DNA from: JAPOXK01 sp965220315 | GTDB taxonomy: Bacteria; Chloroflexota; Dehalococcoidia; Bin125 | Direction of reading: 5' to 3' | Assembly (NCBI GenBank): GCA_965220315.1 | Contig: CBDCPP010000001.1 | Location: forward strand, 1,178,001 to 1,242,000 | Length of the DNA stretch: 64,000 bases | In this document: positions 1-8,695 of the stretch, piece by piece | Layout: every line of letters begins with the position of its first letter | How positions within the stretch are numbered: the first letter of the stretch is position 1 | Program-made: the position numbers and the translations under genes | Notes under the pieces: generated by a model | Told to the model about the DNA's origin: nothing | Database searches by the model: none | The model's input: only the letters and a program-made list of their open reading frames with translations

Positions 1-1302
1 CCCCTTCCGCGTGGCAAGGTCACGGGCGGCTCTTCCGCGGTGAATGGATGTGTGTTCCTACGTGGCACGCCCGCAGATTATGAACGCTGGGCTGCGGCGG
101 GCAACGAAGAGTGGTCGTGGCGAGAAGTGCTGCCGTACTTCCGTAAGCTCGAGTCCGACCAGAACTACGCGGATGATCTGCATGGAAGCGATGGGCCCAT
201 GCCGATCCTGCGCGCCCATGAATCATCCTGGGTGCCGTTCCAGCGCGCCATCCACGACGCTTGCCGCGCCCGCGGCTTTCCCCATGACGACGATATGAAT
301 CATCCCGACTCCCCTGGTGGAGTCGGACCATGGCCGATGAACAAGATCGATGGACAGCGGCTGAGCACTGCTATCACCTACCTGGAGCCGATCCGTCATC
401 GCCTCAACCTCACGATCCGAGCCGGTGTACAGGCCCGACGGCTCCTGTTCGAAGGCGATCGCTGCATCGGATTGGAAGTGGAGGTTGGTGGAGTCGTACA
501 GCAGGTGCGAAGCGAGGAAACGGTACTCTGCGCAGGTGCCGTTATGACACCGCATCTCTTGCTGCATTCGGGGGTGGGACCGGGCGCGCAGCTACGCCGC
601 TTCGGGATCGAGCCACGAGCCGACCTACCCGTCGGGCGAACGCTCACCGACCACGCCTCCGTACTAACGCTTTACCGACCGCAGCCAGGGACGATCCCTG
701 ACAACGTGCCCTTCCTTCAGGTGGGATTACGGTATACCGCCACCGGATCGGACGAACCCAACGACATGCAGATTGTGGGGTTCAGCCGGATTCGGCTGGA
801 CTTCAGCCGCGCCAACGCGGCCGGCGATGGCTACGGCCTCATGCCGGCGTTGGAGATGCCCCGCTCGCGCGGTTCAATCGCGCTCGCTTCCGCCGACCCG
901 ACGGACCTGCCACAAGTCGAGATACATCAGCTCGCCGACCCTTGGGACCTGGAACGCTTACGTGAAGGGGTGCGGCTAGCAGTGGAATTGGCGGCGCGCC
1001 CAGAATTCCAAAAGCTTATCGCTAGTCGCTACCAGCCGCTTGATCGTGACCTCGAAACGGACGCAGCCCTCGATTCCTGGATCCGCATCAACGTCACTAC
1101 GGGGCATCACATTTCCGCTACCTGCCCAATGGGCCCGTCCGGTGACCCACGGGCGGTTGTAGATCAGCACGGGCGGGTCCACGGCCTGCGGGGGTTACGG
1201 GCCGCCGACGCCTCGATCTTTCCGGAGACGCCCCGCGCCAACACCAACGCGACCACGATCATGGTGGCAGAGCGGATCGCTGACTGGATGCGCAGCGACT
1301 AG
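1..1302 (+). CDS. GMC-family FAD-dependent oxidoreductase, 5' partial
   Basis: The reading frame is open from base 1, so the start codon and N-terminal dinucleotide-binding motif lie upstream of the window. The first codons encode PRGKVTGGSSAVNG, the GMC signature 1 that contacts FAD. A GMC signature-2-like stretch (GAVMTPHLLLHSGVGP) follows near codon 180. The C-terminus has the GMC_oxred_C pattern: the GHHISATCPMG segment with the catalytic His region, then VDQHGRVHGLRGLRAADASI and a TNATTIMVAERIADWM tail. Family members oxidise alcohols such as choline, glucose or polyethylene glycol; the substrate cannot be told from sequence. The neighbours (hydantoinase B, DUF3500, esterase) suggest a catabolic locus. 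Confidence 0.93.
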   Translation, partial: PLPRGKVTGGSSAVNGCVFLRGTPADYERWAAAGNEEWSWREVLPYFRKLESDQNYADDLHGSDGPMPILRAHESSWVPFQRAIHDACRARGFPHDDDMNHPDSPGGVGPWPMNKIDGQRLSTAITYLEPIRHRLNLTIRAGVQARRLLFEGDRCIGLEVEVGGVVQQVRSEETVLCAGAVMTPHLLLHSGVGPGAQLRRFGIEPRADLPVGRTLTDHASVLTLYRPQPGTIPDNVPFLQVGLRYTATGSDEPNDMQIVGFSRIRLDFSRANAAGDGYGLMPALEMPRSRGSIALASADPTDLPQVEIHQLADPWDLERLREGVRLAVELAARPEFQKLIASRYQPLDRDLETDAALDSWIRINVTTGHHISATCPMGPSGDPRAVVDQHGRVHGLRGLRAADASIFPETPRANTNATTIMVAERIADWMRSD

Positions 1303-1467
1303 CAGCCCATCCAGCTTGCCACTTAACGAGAAGTGGCTCGAAGCCAGCCTTGATCGCGGTGGCGCGCTCGAAGATACAAAGGCTCGCCCAACACGCCGCG
1401 TTGCTTAGGCCCCGGCACCTGTGTTATCCCCAGTTGGCTGCGGACACACCCAAAAGGACAGCAGACC

Positions 1468-1914
1468 ATGCCCACACCAGACGAGCTACGCGCCGAGATC
1501 GCCAAGGCCCGTTCAGCCTTCCGCTCCGCCCTTGAAGGAGCCAGCGCCAACTGGGAACGTCAGCCGGCGATGGAGAAGAGGTATGGTCTCCGCGTCAGGC
1601 AGCCGAGCACACGATCGGCGCTGAGCCGTGGTTCACCACCCAGATATGTGAGTCCTGTGGCTACCCCGGACTCGACCCAGTCGAGCCTTCCTACGCAACG
1701 GCCGCCGACGCACTCAAGGCCTTTGACGAAGTCTCCAAGAATTGCGACGGCCGCCTGAAGTACGTGACCGACACGGACCTAGCGATGAAGCACGAGCGGA
1801 TGGAAACCGTAGCGGGGGTCATGCAGCACAACGCGATGCACCTCAACGAACACGCCGCACAGATCCAAGAGGTTGCCGCTAGCGCCACCCGCGTGGCTCC
1901 TACCCCCCAGGTGC
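1468..1914 (+). pseudogene. DinB-family protein, frameshifted
   Basis: Translation from ATG 1468 (SD-like AAAGGA upstream) gives MPTPDELRAEIAKARSAF and continues to about codon 37. From about 1563 the homologous sequence continues one frame over as AGDGEEVWSPRQAAEHTIGAE, then the cysteine-containing CESCGYPGLDP and an ending with NAMHLNEHAAQIQEVA. Together these make a DinB/DfsB four-helix-bundle protein of about 150 residues. The switch of frame near 1560-1565 means either a single-base indel in the genome or a sequencing error. In the downstream frame no stop occurs until 2123, which lies inside the convergent DUF3500 gene, so the natural stop may also be lost. Function of this subfamily is unknown; DinB folds often bind metal through His residues. 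Confidence 0.7.
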
Positions 1915-3057
1915 TCACGCGCCCGCATAGTGACGCGAGAGGATGTCGTAGCCGAAGTCACCCTGCGGGTCACGCCAGACCGAATGAATGTGGTTGGCTT
2001 CGCGTTGCACCTTGTCGTACTCGACAAGCAGCCGCGGTCCCTGGAGCCGATAGTAGTGCGCACGCCCAGGCTCGACTGAGCCAGCCCAGGCGAAGTGGAG
2101 AGCGTCAAACGCGTCACCCGTGAGCTTGTCCAGCTCGACTCGCGCGACCGCTGCCGGCATGCGGTCCACGTACTGGCGCAGGAGCTCACGGAAGCGTCGG
2201 CGCGCGTCCTCGGGCATCACGCCCGCCGGCACACCCTTAGGCGCAGTCGAGTAGCGAAACAGTTCGAAGTGGTGGGCAGCCAGCCCCAGCCTTTTGTGCC
2301 ACTCGTCGATCTGGGCCTGGCGCTCGGCAGTCATCGCGCGGCCCATTAGCTGCGCTGCCGGGATTGGGGAGGCGCCGTCTACGATGCGAGAGCGGTTCGC
2401 CATGACAATATCGGGCGGCGGCACATCGGAAATAACAGCTTTCTCGCGCAGCGCGAAAGGCAGGCTTTGAACTAGCGCCCGCGCTAGTTCCTCTTCACCA
2501 GCCAATGGGCGTAGGTCGCCGGAGGCACCTACGAAAGGCGCACGCGCCGGATCCGAGCCAAAAAAGGTGGGGATCGGCGTGATCAAAAGGCCGCCGTCGT
2601 CGGCAGTCGCAAGGGTGTAATGCAGTGAAACGTGATGCCCCTCGAAGCGCCAGCCCCAAGGAAACCGGTCCGGATCGCCGAAAATTGAGACGAAGTACTT
2701 TCCCGGGTCCCGGCCGCGCTCTGGATACCAGCGGGTACGCCACTTCTCGAGCGCATCAAGTGTGTTCTCTAAGCCAATGATGGTCGATGCAGTGACGTAG
2801 CCGCCCTCGCTCAGGCCAGTAGCGACGAGCTTGTGCGTCAACCGCTCCTGGCGCGGCGAAAGCTCGCCCAGCGGAACCCCTCCGCGAGCGTTGGGCGTGT
2901 AGTACCAGCGGGTGCGCTCTCGCTCGTCTTCAAAAGGGAAGCACGCTAAGGCCCGCTGATCCTCGTCGAGCGCAGCGATTAGATCGGCCGCGGCTTGAGC
3001 CATGCCCTCGGCAAGCAGCCGGAGACCAGTGTCCTCCGACTCGAGCGACGCCTCCAC
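1915..3057 (-). CDS. DUF3500 domain-containing protein
   Basis: The 380-residue protein matches the pattern of DUF3500 proteins: an N-terminal LDEDQRALACFPFEDERER segment, RTRWYYTPNARGGVPLGEL, a central GWRFEGHHVSLHYTL stretch, and a C-terminal SVEPGRAHYYRLQGPRLLVEYD followed by ANHIHSVWRDPQGDFG. The many conserved His and Trp residues are typical of the family. The biochemical function is not established. It starts with GTG one base after the TAA of the hydantoinase B gene, so the two are probably translationally coupled and co-transcribed. Convergent with the broken DinB gene. Confidence 0.82.
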   Translation of the reverse strand: MEASLESEDTGLRLLAEGMAQAAADLIAALDEDQRALACFPFEDERERTRWYYTPNARGGVPLGELSPRQERLTHKLVATGLSEGGYVTASTIIGLENTLDALEKWRTRWYPERGRDPGKYFVSIFGDPDRFPWGWRFEGHHVSLHYTLATADDGGLLITPIPTFFGSDPARAPFVGASGDLRPLAGEEELARALVQSLPFALREKAVISDVPPPDIVMANRSRIVDGASPIPAAQLMGRAMTAERQAQIDEWHKRLGLAAHHFELFRYSTAPKGVPAGVMPEDARRRFRELLRQYVDRMPAAVARVELDKLTGDAFDALHFAWAGSVEPGRAHYYRLQGPRLLVEYDKVQREANHIHSVWRDPQGDFGYDILSRHYAGA

Positions 3058-3058
3058 T

Positions 3059-4831
3059 TTAGCGAGCCTTGGCCATCTCCCTGCGGAGTTCCTCGGTCAC
3101 CGCTTGATCGACCTCGTATACGAGACGCCGACGGTCTTTCTCCATCACCGCCACGCCGTAGATGTCGCGCGCCTCTTGGATCGTGACGTAGTCATCCATC
3201 ATGTCTTCAATGATGAGGGCGGGCTCGCGCTCCAACGGGTCCCCATAACCCCCGCCACCCGCGGACCAGAAGCTCATCACCTCGCCAGCCTCTGCTTCGG
3301 CGTTGAGCGCGAAAATCCCGATATTACGCTCGTTCTCGGTGCCCAAGTTGATCACAAGCCCGGCCTTGCCACCCTCCTGCCCGCCGAAGATACCCTTGGG
3401 GCCGAAGCGTTCGCGATCGCCAATACAGGTGATCGTCCCGCCGGTGTACGCAAACTCGACGATCTGTATCAGACCGGTACCGCCACGGCGCCGGCCCGGG
3501 CCACCGCCGCTGTCTTGGCACTTGTGTGTATGCCACAGGACTGGATAGCGGCGCTCCTGTAACTCGGCCGGGATGTTCATGGTACTGGCTGAATAGGGTG
3601 AGCCGGTGACATTGTGCCCGTCCTTGTTGAGCGTCGCACCGAGCCCTCCAAATCCCCAGACATAGCTGATGAAAGGAGCATCGAAATCGGGGCGCGTGTC
3701 GTGTCCGGCGAAGACCGTGTTGAGAATGCTGAAGGGAGTTGCCGCACCGCGCTCTGGGTAAGCCTGGCTCAGCGCATTCATGCAGCAAGCAACCACGCAC
3801 TCCATGCTCGTCGCCGCCAACCCGGAGATCCCGACGGGGGGTTGAGCCCAAACGATCGAACCACGCTTCGCCTTGATCTCCACAGTCCGCATCACACCGG
3901 AATTCATCGGCATCGGCGGCAGCACGCCGGCCAAACCGATGAAAACGGCCGATGTCGTTGCGGCAATCGTGCAGTTGATAGCCGCCTCGGCGGCACCGTC
4001 GCTGTCGGTGAGATCGAAGATCGCGTGGTCATCTTCGATGGTCAGCTTGAGTGCAATGCGCTTGGGCTCACCAGTGTGGATGTCCTGGTCGATGAAGTCC
4101 TCGGACTCGTAGATACCGTCCGGAAGGTTACTCCAAGAGCGGCGAGCGAGGCGCTCTGAGTGGTTCTGTACATCCTCCATCGTGTCAAGCACGGTCTGGA
4201 TGCCAAATTTCTCCACATAGGCCAGGACGCGCGCCTCGCCAGCCTTGACCGCAGCCGTCTGCGCGTTGAGATCACCCACACGCTCCCAGGACTGCCGCAT
4301 GTTCGCCAGCAAGATGCTGAGCACATCCTTGTTCAGCACACCCTCCCGGTAGATACGCAGTGCCGGAATGCGCACACCTTCCTCGAAATGCGAGCGCGCA
4401 CGGGCGTTGAGGGAGCCTGGAGCGACTCCTCCCACATCTGACCAGTGGGCAGTGGAGGTTGTGAAACCGATTAACTTTCCCTCGTAGAAGATCGGCTTGA
4501 CCAGGTGAATATCGTTGCAGTGCGTACTGGCGACGTAAGGATCGTTAATCATGTAAATGTCGCCGGGCTTCATACTCTCGATACCGATCGCGCGGATCAC
4601 CTCCGGGACCGTCAGCATGGTCAGGCCGACAAAGGCGGGAAGATCGAACTCCCCTTGGGATACGAGCTTGCCCCACCGATCGTACACGGAGCCGGAGAAA
4701 TCTCGGCCCTCGTTAACAGGCGTGGAGTAAGCAGTCTTAGCCACAACCAAAGCCATCTCGTTGCTGACCGCTGCGAACGCGTTGCGGAGCACTTCGAAGG
4801 TGATCGGGTCGACTTTCATCTCCTGGGCCAT
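3059..4831 (-). CDS. hyuB: Hydantoinase B / oxoprolinase-family subunit
   Basis: About 590 residues, the usual length for the HyuB (alpha) subunit of ATP-dependent hydantoinases, N-methylhydantoinases and acetone-carboxylase-like enzymes. Diagnostic segments are VDPITFEVLRNAF at the N-terminus, GRDFSGSVYDRWGKLVSQG, INDPYVASTHCNDIHLVKPI, HWSDVGGVAPGS, and a glycine-rich C-terminal SGGGPGRRRGGTGLIQIVEF then GGGGYGDPLERE. I choose ATG 4831, which has GGAGAG five bases upstream, over GTG 4837. The partner HyuA ATPase subunit is not in the window. The gene is followed immediately by DUF3500. Substrate not predictable. Confidence 0.92.
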   Translation of the reverse strand: MAQEMKVDPITFEVLRNAFAAVSNEMALVVAKTAYSTPVNEGRDFSGSVYDRWGKLVSQGEFDLPAFVGLTMLTVPEVIRAIGIESMKPGDIYMINDPYVASTHCNDIHLVKPIFYEGKLIGFTTSTAHWSDVGGVAPGSLNARARSHFEEGVRIPALRIYREGVLNKDVLSILLANMRQSWERVGDLNAQTAAVKAGEARVLAYVEKFGIQTVLDTMEDVQNHSERLARRSWSNLPDGIYESEDFIDQDIHTGEPKRIALKLTIEDDHAIFDLTDSDGAAEAAINCTIAATTSAVFIGLAGVLPPMPMNSGVMRTVEIKAKRGSIVWAQPPVGISGLAATSMECVVACCMNALSQAYPERGAATPFSILNTVFAGHDTRPDFDAPFISYVWGFGGLGATLNKDGHNVTGSPYSASTMNIPAELQERRYPVLWHTHKCQDSGGGPGRRRGGTGLIQIVEFAYTGGTITCIGDRERFGPKGIFGGQEGGKAGLVINLGTENERNIGIFALNAEAEAGEVMSFWSAGGGGYGDPLEREPALIIEDMMDDYVTIQEARDIYGVAVMEKDRRRLVYEVDQAVTEELRREMAKAR

Positions 4832-5033
4832 GCCCACTCTCCTTCATCGCCCACCGCCGGGCGCCTTTGACTGCTATCCAAGGCGATGTCGTGGCTCAGA
4901 GTAGCACCCGTCTTTTAGAGGGACTACGCGCGGCAAAACCGGAGCACCCCGACCCATCGACTACCATATGGACAATCGAGCCGTGCACTCTTGGATCCGC
5001 CCGACAGCGCGCAGTGAAGAAAGGACGACAGCG

Positions 5034-5942
5034 ATGGTCTCCTCGGAGTTCCAAGCGATCGTGGAGCATATGCGCGCTGCGCCCTCACTAGATCCGAAAC
5101 TGAGTATCGAAGAGTTGCGCGCCGCTTACAACGCTGCTGAGTGGCCAATGCCGGAAAACACGGCCCTGACATCTGTCGATGCGGGAGGCGTATCGGGTGA
5201 GTGGGTAGTCGCAACGGGGGCAAACCCCGAGCATCGTGTTCTGCACTTCCACGGTGGGGGTTATGTGATCGGCAACATCGCTACCCACCGAGATCTCGCT
5301 GCCGCGATCTCACACGCCAGCGGGTGCGCGGCGCTGATCGTCGACTACCGACTCGCACCAGAGGACCCCTTCCCGGCTGCGGTCGATGACGGCTTGGCCG
5401 CTTATCGCTGGATGCACGCCAATGGCCCGACCGGGCCCGCGTCTGCTAGTTCAACCTATATCGTCGGCGACTCCGCCGGCGGCGGTCTGACACTCGCAAC
5501 GATGATCGCGGCGCGAGACGCCGGTGACCCGCTTCCGAACGCGGCCGTGTTGATCTCGCCCTGGACCGACCTGACGCTGAGCGGTGAGTCGATGGTGACC
5601 CGCAAGACGGCAGACCCGCGCCTGACCCACGAGATCCTGGAAGTCATGGCCTCGCATTACTTGGGAGGGCATGACCGCCGCTCGCCTCTAGCGTCGCCGA
5701 TATTCGCCGATCTGCGAAGTTTGCCGCCCCTGCTCATGCAAGTAGGGGACGCGGAGATCATCTTGGATGACGCCACCCGCACTGCTCAGAAAGCCCGGGA
5801 GGCAGGTGTAGCGGTAACCGAGGAGGTTTGGCCAGAGATGTTCCACGTCTGGCACCACATGTGGGCCACGATGCCCGAAGCGCAGGAAGCCGTTGACCGG
5901 CTTGGATCGTTCCTGAAGCAGCACAAGTCCGAACCCGCATAG
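5034..5942 (+). CDS. Alpha/beta hydrolase fold-3 (HSL-family esterase)
   Basis: A 302-residue esterase of the hormone-sensitive-lipase type. Visible elements: oxyanion-hole motif HGGG (residues 73-76), nucleophile elbow GDSAGGG with Ser147, an acid residue in the QVGDAEIILDD stretch, and the catalytic His in FHVWHHM. ATG 5034 is preferred because it is preceded by AAGGAC at SD distance; the upstream in-frame ATG at 4968 would add a poorly conserved tail. It is transcribed divergently from the hydantoinase B operon. Likely hydrolyses short-chain esters or amides; cytoplasmic, no signal peptide. Confidence 0.9.
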   Translation: MVSSEFQAIVEHMRAAPSLDPKLSIEELRAAYNAAEWPMPENTALTSVDAGGVSGEWVVATGANPEHRVLHFHGGGYVIGNIATHRDLAAAISHASGCAALIVDYRLAPEDPFPAAVDDGLAAYRWMHANGPTGPASASSTYIVGDSAGGGLTLATMIAARDAGDPLPNAAVLISPWTDLTLSGESMVTRKTADPRLTHEILEVMASHYLGGHDRRSPLASPIFADLRSLPPLLMQVGDAEIILDDATRTAQKAREAGVAVTEEVWPEMFHVWHHMWATMPEAQEAVDRLGSFLKQHKSEPA

Positions 5943-5972
5943 CTCCGCCCCCACACTGGCTTGGGAAAGCCG

Positions 5973-6377
5973 ATGACGGTGATCGCCCTCGAGAAACAGT
6001 TTCCCTACCCTCAATCGCGCGTTTGGCAGTCCCTGACGGCGCGTATCTGCCTGGACGCCTGGCACGGCAGCAAAGCCGGGCCGCTCGTCGAAGTGGAAGA
6101 GCCGCAGCGAATCGTGCGCTCCACAGGACGGGCGAACGAAACGGTCGAATGGATCTTGACGCTGTGCTCAGCCGGTACCCACTTGCGGCTGATCCACCAC
6201 GGTGTCGATAGGCGCATCGAGCGCGTATTTCTGCGCTTGCTCTGGCAACGACGCTTGCGCCGGCTGGAAGCGCTGCTGCCGCGCGTGACAGAGCGAGGTT
6301 TGATCCCTAAGACAACCAAGTACCGCGTGCCCGCCCTTGAGTCGTCCTGGGCGACGGTCGACCTACCCTACACCTGA
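5973..6377 (+). CDS. Small SRPBCC (START-like) family protein
   Basis: A 134-residue protein beginning MTVIALEKQFPYPQSRVWQSLT, which resembles the first strand and helix of SRPBCC/AHSA1 domains, followed by ARICLDAWH, a beta-rich middle with WILTLCSAGTHLRLIHHG, and a basic helix RRIERVFLRLLWQRRLRRLEALL like the C-terminal helix of that fold. ATG 5973 has GGGAAAG just upstream and sits 30 bp after the esterase stop, so the two may be co-transcribed. The ligand is unknown. Fold assignment is from pattern only and is moderate. Confidence 0.55.
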   Translation: MTVIALEKQFPYPQSRVWQSLTARICLDAWHGSKAGPLVEVEEPQRIVRSTGRANETVEWILTLCSAGTHLRLIHHGVDRRIERVFLRLLWQRRLRRLEALLPRVTERGLIPKTTKYRVPALESSWATVDLPYT

Positions 6378-6492
6378 ATGGCGAAGATGAATTTGCGGGG
6401 TCGGTGACCTCGTCTTACCGTCAGCGAGCAGTATTCTGCCGGTGGCGTAACGCCGTTACGAGACAAGACGCAGGAGTCGAAGGGAGTCTGCC

Positions 6493-7071
6493 ATGAGTGA
6501 TCCGGATCTCAAGCAAGGGGACGCATTGCTAATCGTCGACATGCAGGTCGATTTCTTGCCGGGTGGACTGCTCCCACTCGAGGACGGCCTCGAGATCATG
6601 CCGCTCATCAATCGCTGGATCGCAGTCGCCGGGGAAGCTGACGTCCCGGTCTTCGCGTCACGCGACTACCATCCGCCCGTGCATTGCAGCTTCGAGGAGC
6701 GCGGTGGGCCGTGGCCGGTGCACTGTGTGCAGGGCACCGGGGGTGCGGAGGTCCACCCGGATGTCAGCTTGCCGGCGAACGCGATCATCGTCGACAAGGG
6801 AAATAACCCAGATAAGGAAGCCTATTCGGCTTTCGACGGCACCGAACTCGCGGACCGCATGCGTGAGCACGGTGTGCAGCGGGTTTGGGTCTGCGGCGTC
6901 GCGCTGGACTATTGCGTCCGTGCCAGCGTGCTGGACGGCTTGAAGGAACCCGGTTTCGAGGTACACCTGATCCTTGACGGCACCCGAGCCGCAAACGTCC
7001 AGCCCGGCGACGGCGAGCGCGCCGTTGAGGAGATGCGGGCAGCGGGAGCACAGGTTCTCTCCGCCGTCTAG
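6493..7071 (+). CDS. pncA: Nicotinamidase
   Basis: A 192-residue isochorismatase-fold hydrolase converting nicotinamide to nicotinate. The triad is visible: Asp16 in LLIVDMQVDF, Lys102 in VDKGNN, and Cys141 in CGVALDYCVRASVLDG; the metal-binding set Asp58/His60/His64 is in SRDYHPPVH. The motif AYSAFDGTEL is typical of PncA. A strong SD (AGGAG... AAGGGAG) precedes ATG 6493. It lies 16 bp upstream of the nicotinate phosphoribosyltransferase gene, so the two form a Preiss-Handler NAD salvage unit. Confidence 0.95.
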   Translation: MSDPDLKQGDALLIVDMQVDFLPGGLLPLEDGLEIMPLINRWIAVAGEADVPVFASRDYHPPVHCSFEERGGPWPVHCVQGTGGAEVHPDVSLPANAIIVDKGNNPDKEAYSAFDGTELADRMREHGVQRVWVCGVALDYCVRASVLDGLKEPGFEVHLILDGTRAANVQPGDGERAVEEMRAAGAQVLSAV

Positions 7072-7087
7072 CTCAGCAGCTGGTCCA

Positions 7088-8509
7088 ATGGTCCTTTCGT
7101 CTCCTAAAAGGTCCCGCTCCCAGGAGCACGGTAGCGCGAGGGCGTGGATCCACGACGGAAACGCGGCGCTGCTGACCGACCTCTACCAACTCAAGATGGT
7201 GCAGGCCTATCTGCGTGAAGGACTCACTGAGACCGCCGTCTTCGACCTCTTTGCCCGCCGACTGCCCAAGACTCGCAACTTCCTGGTCGCGGCAGGGCTA
7301 GACGACGCGCTGCATTTCCTTGAGACACTGTCTTTCTCGGAAGAGGCGCGAGAGTACCTCGCTTCCTTGCCAGAATTCGAACGCGAGTTCGTCGACGAAC
7401 TGGCCAGCTTCAGGTTTGAAGGCGACGTCTACGCCGTACCAGAGGGAACAGTCGTGTTCGCGGACGAGCCGATCCTCGAAGTGCTCGGGCCACTGCCGCA
7501 GGCGCAACTCGTAGAGACATTCCTGCTCAACCAGATCCACTATCAAACATTAATCGCCTCCAAGGCCGCACGCGTAGTGCAAGAGGCATGCGGCAAGCCG
7601 GTGATCGAGTTCGGAATGCGACGCACACACGGTACCGACGCCGGCATGAAGGCGGCCCGGGCTGCCTTCATCGGCGGTGCTGCCGGCACGTCGAACGTGC
7701 TGGCAGCACAGGTTTACGACATCCCCGCCAGCGGCACCATGGCGCACTCCTACATTGAAGCGCACGAAAGTGAAGCCCAAGCGTTCCGCCAATACGCGTC
7801 TCTTTACCCCGAGACAGTGCTGCTTGCCGATACCTACGACACGCTGGCCGGTGTGGGTGAAGTCGTGCGGCTAGCGGCAGAGGTGGGGCGAGACTTCCGC
7901 GTGAGCGCCATCCGGCTTGATTCCGGCGACTTGCTCGCACTCTCGAAGCAGGCGCGCGTGATGCTGGACGCGGCAGGCCTGCAGCGTGTCGGCATCGTCG
8001 CAAGCAGCAACCTCGACGAATACGCGATCGCCCGCCTAGAGGCCGGCGGCGCGCCCGTCGACGCGTATGCGGTCGGCACGCACATGGGCGTCTCAGAGGA
8101 TGCGCCGCATTTCGATAGCGCCTACAAGTTGACGGAGTACGCGGGCCGGAGCCGGATGAAGCTCTCGCCAAACAAGTCTGTCCTGCCGGGGCGGAAGCAA
8201 GTATTCCGTTCAGAAGAGAACGGCACCGCCACACGCGACACGATCGCGCGGTACGGCGAACGCCTCGCTGGACGTCCGCTGTTGATGCCCGTCATGCGGC
8301 ACGGTCAGCGCCTCCCAGTCGGATCCGGCTCACTCCACACCGCCCGCGACCGCGCAGCTGCCGAGATCGCAGCGCTTCCCGCGAACCTGCGCTCGCTTAC
8401 GCAAGCGCAGCCACCCTACCCAGTCGACACGAGTACCACCCTGGAGACCGAGCGCGCGGCGGTGCGCCAGTCGATCGAGGAGACGCTAGTACAGCGCGGT
8501 CGAATGTGA
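7088..8509 (+). CDS. pncB: Nicotinate phosphoribosyltransferase
   Basis: A 473-residue enzyme that joins nicotinate and PRPP to give nicotinate mononucleotide. Family segments: ALLTDLYQLKMVQAYLREG near the N-terminus, FGMRRTHGTDAGMKAARAAF, PASGTMAHSYIEAHESE carrying the phospho-accepting His region, AIRLDSGDL, and the C-terminal MKLSPNKSVLPGRKQVFR. ATG 7088 is chosen as the first start after pncA; an upstream in-frame start would overlap pncA heavily. Follows pncA directly and completes the nicotinamide salvage branch. Confidence 0.95.
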   Translation: MVLSSPKRSRSQEHGSARAWIHDGNAALLTDLYQLKMVQAYLREGLTETAVFDLFARRLPKTRNFLVAAGLDDALHFLETLSFSEEAREYLASLPEFEREFVDELASFRFEGDVYAVPEGTVVFADEPILEVLGPLPQAQLVETFLLNQIHYQTLIASKAARVVQEACGKPVIEFGMRRTHGTDAGMKAARAAFIGGAAGTSNVLAAQVYDIPASGTMAHSYIEAHESEAQAFRQYASLYPETVLLADTYDTLAGVGEVVRLAAEVGRDFRVSAIRLDSGDLLALSKQARVMLDAAGLQRVGIVASSNLDEYAIARLEAGGAPVDAYAVGTHMGVSEDAPHFDSAYKLTEYAGRSRMKLSPNKSVLPGRKQVFRSEENGTATRDTIARYGERLAGRPLLMPVMRHGQRLPVGSGSLHTARDRAAAEIAALPANLRSLTQAQPPYPVDTSTTLETERAAVRQSIEETLVQRGRM

Positions 8510-8528
8510 ATAGGTGAAGCAACTACCG

Positions 8529-8548
8529 CCGCGGGCACGTGCCCGCGG
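8529..8548. repeat. 20-nt perfect palindrome downstream of pncB
   Basis: CCGCGGGCACGTGCCCGCGG is a perfect inverted repeat 19 bp after the pncB stop. RNA could fold it into an eight-base-pair stem with a four-base loop. There is no T-tract, so it is not a standard intrinsic terminator; it may stabilise the mRNA 3' end, act as a weak terminator between the convergent pncB and rnd genes, or be a protein-binding site. The rest of the 186-bp gap shows nothing recognisable. Confidence 0.5.
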
Positions 8549-8695
8549 TGTAGACCGAGCAATACGGTCCATCCGGATTCGCCGTTCATTTTCCGATCGC
8601 CTCCAGCGCTGCGCTAGGAATCGAACTGCCGCATGGAAAAACACGGCCTGCATTTCCTACTAAACGAGACCGTACGGCCACTCGAGAGAAGTCGC

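Noticed and set aside
1318..1337. Hairpin GCCACTT-AACGAG-AAGTGGC after the GMC gene as terminator
   Set aside because: Only a 7-bp stem and no T-tract; not enough to call a terminator.
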